The translations under genes were made by a program, and so were the position numbers. Shown one piece after another: positions 55,394 to 64,000 of a DNA stretch of 64,000 bases (position 1 is the first letter of the stretch; each line of letters starts with the position of its first letter). The DNA is from Bradyrhizobium liaoningense. GTDB taxonomy: Bacteria; Pseudomonadota; Alphaproteobacteria; Rhizobiales; Xanthobacteraceae. The notes under the pieces are model-generated. The model was given only the letters and a program-made list of their open reading frames with translations, made no database searches and was not told the origin of the DNA. The stretch spans positions 636,001-700,000 of the forward strand of contig NZ_JAFCJS010000003.1 of NCBI RefSeq assembly GCF_018130825.1. The letters are read 5' to 3'.

Positions 55394-55782
55394 GGCGCGT
55401 TAACGTAGTGGAGGGCCGCGCGGCGGCAATGGGTTGGCCGCGCAGGTCTGGCGTGTGCGGGCCGCGCGCGCAGCCAAGCTGACAGCATTGGGACAAAGAC
55501 GGAGATAGACACACCAACTTCAATCTGCCCACCTCAATCCAAGCGATATCACGCCCCATAAATATTACCAACAATATGTAATAACTACATAATTTACAAA
55601 TCCGTCACATCCCACATCAGCTTCGAAACGGCATAAAATACCACCCCACCAATCCATAGTGGGCCACTTCCCACTCCCGATGGGCTGTCGTCCAAATGGC
55701 CTTTGCCTTATCTTAGGGTCACCCAATCTAGACCCGGCGGCCGGCCCCGAAACCTGGCGGGATCCTTGAAGCGAGTGGTGCC
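55394..55782. other. Gene-free gap with C-rich, G-poor leader before metF
   Basis: No gene is seen in 389 bases. Between 55511 and 55650 I counted 10 G and 48 C on the plus strand among 140 bases, with many A and T, in a genome where G and C are otherwise balanced. RNA made from the plus strand would be unstructured and C-rich, the composition of Rho-utilisation sites. No SAM or cobalamin riboswitch fold was found. Confidence 0.6.
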
Positions 55783-56703
55783 ATGACTGACCTGACGACG
55801 CCTGCGACAGCCGACCGGCAGGACGGGCGGCTGAAGCGGCCTGCGATCTCCTTCGAGTTCTTTCCGCCCAAGACCGAGGAGATGGAGCGCAATCTCTGGG
55901 AGACCATCAACCGGCTCGCCCCGCTCGACCCGAAATTCGTCTCGGTGACCTATGGCGCCGGCGGGTCGACCCGCGAGCGCACCCATTCCACGATCACGCG
56001 CATCCTGAAAGAGACCGCGCTGCTGCCGGCCGCGCATCTGACCTGCGTCGGCGCCTCGCGCGGCGAGATCGACGAGATCGTCGACCGCTATCACGAGGTC
56101 GGCGTCCGCCACATCGTCGGCCTGCGCGGCGATCCCGCCGGCGGCATCGGCACGCCCTATTCGAGCCATCCCGAGGGCTATCAGAGCTCGGCCGAGCTCG
56201 TCGCGGGGATCAAGAAACGGCACAGCGATATCGAGGTCTCCGTTTCGGCCTATCCCGAGAAGCACCCTGAAGCCCGCGACTTCGATGCCGATATCGATAC
56301 GCTCAAGGCCAAGGTCGACGCGGGCGCGACGCGCGCGATCACGCAGGTGTTCTTCGATAACGACCTCTACTTCCGCTATCTCGACCGCGTGCGTGCGCGC
56401 GGCATCGACATCCCGATCGTGCCGGGCATCATGCCCATGCACAATTTCAAGCAGGCTCGCAATTTCGTGACGCGTGCAGGCACCACGGTGCCCGACTGGT
56501 TCGCCGCGAAATTCGAAGGCCTCGATGACGATGCCGAGACCCGCAAGCTGGTCGCCGCGACCGTCGCGGCCGGCCAGGTGCAGAAGCTCGCCAAGCACGG
56601 CGTCGACACCTTCCATTTCTACACCATGAACCGCGCCGATCTCGTGTTCGCGATCAGCCATTTGCTCGGCATTCGCGCCAAGAGCGCCCAGAAGGCTGCG
56701 TAA
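55783..56703 (+). CDS. metF: Methylenetetrahydrofolate reductase
   Basis: The 306-residue FAD enzyme reduces 5,10-methylenetetrahydrofolate to 5-methyltetrahydrofolate, the methyl donor for MetH next door. The TIM barrel begins with SFEFFPPKTEEME (about 24-36), followed by VTYGAGGST (about 54-62) and LRGDPAGG near 112-119. A basic ~15-residue N-terminal extension precedes it. It lies six bases before metH, so the pair forms an operon supplying and using the methyl group. Confidence 0.96.
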   Translation: MTDLTTPATADRQDGRLKRPAISFEFFPPKTEEMERNLWETINRLAPLDPKFVSVTYGAGGSTRERTHSTITRILKETALLPAAHLTCVGASRGEIDEIVDRYHEVGVRHIVGLRGDPAGGIGTPYSSHPEGYQSSAELVAGIKKRHSDIEVSVSAYPEKHPEARDFDADIDTLKAKVDAGATRAITQVFFDNDLYFRYLDRVRARGIDIPIVPGIMPMHNFKQARNFVTRAGTTVPDWFAAKFEGLDDDAETRKLVAATVAAGQVQKLAKHGVDTFHFYTMNRADLVFAISHLLGIRAKSAQKAA

Positions 56704-56709
56704 GAGAAA

Positions 56710-60558
<3,849 letters not shown>

Positions 60559-60586
60559 CCACGCCTTCCAAAACAAAAATGCGAAA

Positions 60587-60617
60587 ACAACCCCATGCAC
60601 AGTAGAATGGGGTTGAA
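60587..60617 (-). terminator. Hairpin between metH and GST gene
   Basis: CAACCCCAT and ATGGGGTTG form a perfect nine-bp stem with a ten-base loop. On the minus strand it is followed by TTTTCGCATTTTTGTTTT, so it would terminate the GST transcript; on the plus strand, after metH, it has no T-run. Confidence 0.55.
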
Positions 60618-60738
60618 AGGACTTACGAATTTCGGTCTTACCGAAAACGAGTTGCGGCGTCGGGCAAAACAGCAGTAATATTTCATCATCGCCGACCGTC
60701 TCTCGTCGTCAGCCTGAGAACGCCCCCACACCACCGGT

Positions 60739-60865
60739 GTCGTCCTGGCGAAAGCCAGGACCCATACCGCGGAATCTATCGACAGCGTTCGGTTGTCGTC
60801 CCGAGCGACGAGTCGTCGTCAAACTCCTCCCTGGGGTAATGGGTCCTGGCTTTCGCCAGGACGAC
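60739..60865. repeat. Dispersed intergenic palindrome, family A
   Basis: Arms GTCGTCCTGGCGAAAGCCAG and the complementary CTGGCTTTCGCCAGGACGAC bracket it, with an inner GTCGTCCCGAGCGACGAGTC segment that is a second inverted repeat. It is a diverged relative of the elements at 10627-10746 and 62411-62538. Confidence 0.8.
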
Positions 60866-60911
60866 ATCGGGGAGGCGGCGTGCGCACCCTTTCGCCATCG
60901 CTGTGGCCGCC

Positions 60912-61541
60912 TCACCCCTTCGGCGGGGCCAGCGGCTGCACGATTTCCTGGAATGGAGCGAGGGCCTCGCAGCGTTCGGCATGCGCTGACAACGCCGGAT
61001 AGCGTGCGACATCGAACAGCTGCGGATGCGCCTCGCGGGTGAAGCGAACGACGCAGGCGACCGCGATGTCGGCGTGACCTATGCGCTCGCCGAGCCAGTA
61101 CGGCGTCGTCACTTTGGCGCGCTCGGCCTCGAGCACGCCGAGGACATCCGCGATCTGCGCCTGGCAGCGCTCGACCCACAGCGCAAGCTGCTCCTTCCGC
61201 AGCACGCGCTCATAGAGCAGGCTGACCGCCTTGTCGCCGAGGCCGGAAGCGAGCGCGCAGATGCGCAGGTGCTTGCGCCGGCCGGCACCACTGCGCGGCA
61301 GCATCGCCTTCTCCTCGCCGACGAGCTCGTCGAGATAGTCGAGGATGATCGTGCTCTCGATCAGCGCCTCGCCGTCTTCGAGCACCAGTGTCGGCACGCG
61401 GCGCAGCGGGTTGTACGGCGCGATCTTGTCGGCATCGCCGAAGGTCGACCACGGCCGGTGCTCGAAAGCGAGCCCGTAAAGCCGCAGCGCAATCGCGACG
61501 CGGCGGACGAAGGGGGAGTCGTATTGGCCGATCAGGAACAT
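60912..61541 (-). CDS. Glutathione S-transferase family protein
   Basis: The 209-residue protein has an N-terminal thioredoxin-like domain (1-80) beginning FLIGQYDSPFVRRVAIAL with Ser (about 8) as candidate catalytic residue, the LVLEDGEALIESTIILDYLDE glutathione-binding block (about 50-70), and an all-helical C-terminal domain. The substrate is unknown; the fold covers detoxifying and maleylacetoacetate-isomerase-like enzymes. No operon partner is close. Confidence 0.92.
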   Translation of the reverse strand: MFLIGQYDSPFVRRVAIALRLYGLAFEHRPWSTFGDADKIAPYNPLRRVPTLVLEDGEALIESTIILDYLDELVGEEKAMLPRSGAGRRKHLRICALASGLGDKAVSLLYERVLRKEQLALWVERCQAQIADVLGVLEAERAKVTTPYWLGERIGHADIAVACVVRFTREAHPQLFDVARYPALSAHAERCEALAPFQEIVQPLAPPKG

Positions 61542-61684
61542 GGTTCTCGCTCTTGTCAGTCGTGGGATATGGCAGGGCCGTCCAGTTCATCGCCAACGCG
61601 GGCTTGCCGCAACAAATATCTTGCGCAAGCCCCTCCTTCGAGGCGCGCAAGAGCGCGCACATCAGGATGACGGCGGAGTGAGCG

Positions 61685-61770
61685 GCAACAGAGAATCGCA
61701 CCCCGGATATCGCTTCCGCCTTCGCTCTTCGAGCTTCGGCGGACAAGTCGCTCTATCCGGGCTACGCTCA
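61685..61770. repeat. Possible dispersed repeat before GNAT gene
   Basis: CCCGGATATCGC and the later GACTTGTCCGCC/TATCCGGG segment give partial inverted symmetry around CGCTCTTCGAGC. The pattern looks like a degenerate copy of the ATCCGGG-type intergenic repeats of Bradyrhizobium. Confidence 0.35.
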
Positions 61771-61778
61771 CCCGCGCC

Positions 61779-62372
61779 CTATTCGATGATCGGCACATGC
61801 CGCGCCACATCGTGCGGCGCGGCGCCGTCGAGGCGCGGGTCGTCGGCGATCTCGATCTGGCGGCGGAAGGGGCGGAAGCCGGAGCGCTGGTAGAACGCGA
61901 CGGCGGAAGGATGGTCGAAGGTGCAGGTGTGCACCCAGACGCGGCAGAGGTCGCGTGACCAGGCAATCTCCAGCGCGCGGTTCATCAGGAAGCGGGCGGC
62001 GCCGGTGCCGATCAGTTTCGCGGTGACGCCGAAATAGACCAGCTCGCATTGGCCGGGTTCGCGGAAGTCCAGCTCCAGCAGGCCTTCGTCGCGGCCGTCC
62101 ACGGCCAGTGCGTAGATTTCGATTCCCGGCGCGTGGATAATTGCGGCGAGCTCCGTGTCGGTCATGCGGGCGCGCGAGAACCACAGCCAGTCTTCGCCGA
62201 CGCGGCGGTAGAGGTCGCGGTACCAAACGGGCGCGGGAGGGTCGAGCTTGCGCAGGGACCAGTTGCCGGGCGGATCGGCGCGATGCGCGGGACGTGCGGT
62301 CATTTCGAGATGGGTGACGACGGCGGCGATCTTGCCGGCGGGGACGTCGGAATAGCCGTCGGGGAGGATCAT
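61779..62372 (-). CDS. GNAT family N-acetyltransferase
   Basis: The 197-residue protein has a GNAT acetyl-CoA fold: LLELDFREPGQCELVYFGV near 97-115 (beta4), a GTGAARFLM (about 122-130) acetyl-CoA pyrophosphate loop, and HPSAVAFYQRSGFRP near 153-167, the usual C-terminal motif. The acceptor is unknown. It begins 31 nt after a dispersed repeat that follows glpK and is on the same strand, but separate transcription is likely. Confidence 0.92.
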   Translation of the reverse strand: MILPDGYSDVPAGKIAAVVTHLEMTARPAHRADPPGNWSLRKLDPPAPVWYRDLYRRVGEDWLWFSRARMTDTELAAIIHAPGIEIYALAVDGRDEGLLELDFREPGQCELVYFGVTAKLIGTGAARFLMNRALEIAWSRDLCRVWVHTCTFDHPSAVAFYQRSGFRPFRRQIEIADDPRLDGAAPHDVARHVPIIE

Positions 62373-62410
62373 TTTTGCTTATTCCATTGATCTGGCGCTA
62401 CACACGCCAT

Positions 62411-62538
62411 CGTCGTCCCGGCGAAGGCCGGGACCCATACCGCGAGGTCTATCGATTGCGGTTGGTAGAAGTACCGAACTGCGAATCTTCGCCCAACCTC
62501 TCCCTGGGGTTATGGGTCCCGGCCTTCGCCGGGACGAC
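62411..62538. repeat. Dispersed intergenic palindrome, family A
   Basis: Outer arms CGTCGTCCCGGCGAAGGCC and GGCCTTCGCCGGGACGAC pair perfectly, with inner GACCCATACCGCGAGGTCT and a TTATGGGTC block. It is the least diverged match to the copy at 10627-10746 and lies between glpK and the GNAT gene. Confidence 0.85.
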
Positions 62539-62544
62539 CCAGAA

Positions 62545-64000
62545 TTACCCCTCCCCCTCGTCGCTCGCGAGCACGCCCTTCACCGCCCTTGCCCAGCCGG
62601 CGAGCTTTCGCTCGCGCGTCGCTTCGCTCATGTTCGGCTTGAAGCGGTGCTCGAGGCGCCAATTGTCGGCGAATTTTGTCGGCTCGGGATAGACGCCGGC
62701 ATTGAGGCCGGCGAGATAGGCGGCGCCGAGCGCCGTGGTCTCCTGGATCACGGGGCGGTCGACCGGAGCGTTGAGGAGATCGGCGAGGCGCTGCATGGTC
62801 CAGTCCGAGGCGGTCATGCCGCCGTCGACGCGCAGCACGACGCTGGCGGTCTCCGAGCTCGGCCAATCCGCGCGCATCGCGGCCCATAGGTCGAAGGTCT
62901 GGTAGCAGACGCTTTCCAGCGCGGCGTGGGCGAGCTCGGCGGGACCGGTGTTGCGGGTGAGACCGAACAGGGCGCCGCGCACGCGCGGATTCCAGTAGGG
63001 CGCGCCCATGCCGACGAAGGCGGGGACGAGATAGACGCTCTGCATGGAGTCCGACTGATCCGCGAGAGGTCCGGTCTCGGCGGCGTGCTTGATGATGCCG
63101 AGGCCGTCGCGCAGCCATTGCACCGCCGAGCCTGCGACGAAGATCGAGCCTTCGAGCGCGTAGGTACGTTTTCCGTCGAGCTGGTAGGCGACGGTGGTGA
63201 GCAGCTTGTTCTTGGAGACGACAGGCGTTGTGCCGGTGTTGAGCAGGGCAAAACAGCCGGTGCCATAGGTGGACTTCATCATGCCCGGGCGGAAGCAGGC
63301 CTGGCCGATGGTCGCGGCCTGCTGGTCGCCGGCGATGCCGGAGATGGCGATCGCGCCGCCGAACAAATCGGGCGTGCTCTCGCCGAAGCGGGCGGAAGAA
63401 TCCTTCACCTCGGGCAGCATCGAGCGCGGCACGCCGATGATCTCCAGCAGCTCGTCGTCCCACTGGCCGGTGTGGATGTTGAACAGCAGCGTGCGCGAGG
63501 CATTGGTGGCGTCGGTGGCGTGCACCTTGCCGCCGGTGAGGCGCCAGAGCAGATAGCAATCGATGGTGCCGAACATCAGCTCGCCGCGTGCGGCGCGCGC
63601 GCGGGCGCCGGGAACGTGGTCGAGGATCCAGGCGACCTTGGTGCCGGAGAAATAGGGATCGATGATCAGGCCGGTCTTCTCAGAGATCACCGGCTCGCGG
63701 CCGTCCGCTTTCAGTTTCGCGCAGATGTCGGCGGTGCGGCGGTCCTGCCAGACGATGGCGCGGTGCACGGCTTGGCCCGTGGCGCGGTCCCACACCACGG
63801 TGGTCTCGCGCTGATTGGTGATGCCGATGGCGGCGATGTCCTTCGCGCTGATGCCGGCGTGCTCGATCGCCTCGCGGCACACCATCACCGTCGAGGTCCA
63901 GATGTCCTCCGGCTCGTGCTCGACCCAGCCCGAGGCCGGAAAGTGCTGCGGAAACTCGGCCTGCGCCTTCGCCGCAATGGAAATGTCGCCGCGAAACACG
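62545..64000 (-). CDS. glpK: Glycerol kinase, partial at window edge
   Basis: The visible ~485 residues are a glycerol kinase lacking only the first 15-20 residues, which lie past 64000. FGGY-family blocks include QQAATIGQACF near residue 223, GTIDCYLLWRLTGGKVHATDATNASRTLLF near 145-174 (cited by position) and GVGAPYWNPRVRG near 319. It phosphorylates glycerol to sn-glycerol-3-phosphate, the first step of glycerol use. The frame is intact to the edge. Confidence 0.95.
   Translation of the reverse strand, partial: VFRGDISIAAKAQAEFPQHFPASGWVEHEPEDIWTSTVMVCREAIEHAGISAKDIAAIGITNQRETTVVWDRATGQAVHRAIVWQDRRTADICAKLKADGREPVISEKTGLIIDPYFSGTKVAWILDHVPGARARAARGELMFGTIDCYLLWRLTGGKVHATDATNASRTLLFNIHTGQWDDELLEIIGVPRSMLPEVKDSSARFGESTPDLFGGAIAISGIAGDQQAATIGQACFRPGMMKSTYGTGCFALLNTGTTPVVSKNKLLTTVAYQLDGKRTYALEGSIFVAGSAVQWLRDGLGIIKHAAETGPLADQSDSMQSVYLVPAFVGMGAPYWNPRVRGALFGLTRNTGPAELAHAALESVCYQTFDLWAAMRADWPSSETASVVLRVDGGMTASDWTMQRLADLLNAPVDRPVIQETTALGAAYLAGLNAGVYPEPTKFADNWRLEHRFKPNMSEATRERKLAGWARAVKGVLASDEGEG

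Noticed and set aside
55394..55782. SAM or cobalamin riboswitch upstream of metF
   Set aside because: No SAM-II pseudoknot-like or B12-box sequence was recognised; the region is G-poor and unstructured.
60587..60617. Terminator for metH on the plus strand
   Set aside because: The stem lacks a plus-strand T-run; the T-rich side lies on the minus strand, so it was assigned to the GST gene.

Overview
The window is high-GC chromosomal DNA from an alphaproteobacterium, almost certainly Bradyrhizobium or a very close relative. Supporting evidence: a 184-residue membrane-anchored CycM-type cytochrome c, the alphaproteobacterial Tad/Cpa layout, a urt-ure urea cluster, and several families of dispersed intergenic palindromes of the kind that fill Bradyrhizobium genomes. 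No phage, insertion sequence, CRISPR array or rRNA was seen, and most genes are housekeeping or conserved metabolic functions.

Layout. 1-3.8 kb (minus): rpmH-rnpA-yidC-engB-DUF423, the ribosome/membrane biogenesis cluster, with a good sigma-70 promoter before rpmH. 4-9.7 kb: an orphan histidine kinase, tRNA-Arg(ACG), three small unknown genes (one a zinc-ribbon type), a TetR regulator, and a CHASE/HWE kinase with an altered N-box. 10-22.3 kb (minus): a continuous urea utilisation block, urtABCDE (urea ABC importer) followed by ureD-ureA-ureB-[HD hydrolase]-ureC-[ABM protein]-ureE-ureF-ureG, headed by a sigma-54-type -24/-12 promoter before urtA, which suggests NtrC control by nitrogen status. 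UreE carries a 39-histidine nickel tail.

22.7-25.2 kb (plus): rhlE helicase, an IF-1 paralogue with an RG-rich tail, and a cold-shock protein, reading as an RNA-remodelling or cold module. 25.2-38.3 kb: a Flp/Tad pilus locus. Two TadE-like pseudopilins and a lone secretin N-domain protein lie on the minus strand; a fatty-acid hydroxylase/sterol desaturase relative sits among them. On the plus strand are flp pilin, a small unlisted membrane peptide, cpaA (prepilin peptidase), cpaB, cpaC, cpaD, cpaE, cpaF, tadB and tadC, with tadD convergent.

38.3-43.8 kb: metallophosphoesterase, a small TM/coiled-coil protein, an M17 aminopeptidase coupled to an NlpC/P60 hydrolase, and three small unknown genes. 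43.9-51.6 kb (minus): yejA-yejA-yejB-yejE-yejF, an oligopeptide/microcin C-type ABC importer with two tandem binding proteins. 51.8-55.4 kb: cycM, kdsB, pheA and a luciferase-like oxidoreductase. 55.8-60.6 kb: metF-metH (methionine synthesis), preceded by a strikingly G-poor, C-rich leader. 60.9-64 kb (minus): a glutathione transferase, a GNAT acetyltransferase and glpK, which runs off the window edge.

I found no wholly new system. The best leads are the alarmone-type hydrolase inside the urease structural genes, the C-rich leader before metF, the small peptide gene in the Tad operon, the standalone secretin N-domain gene with a four-copy 13-bp repeat at its end, and the degenerate CHASE/HWE kinase.
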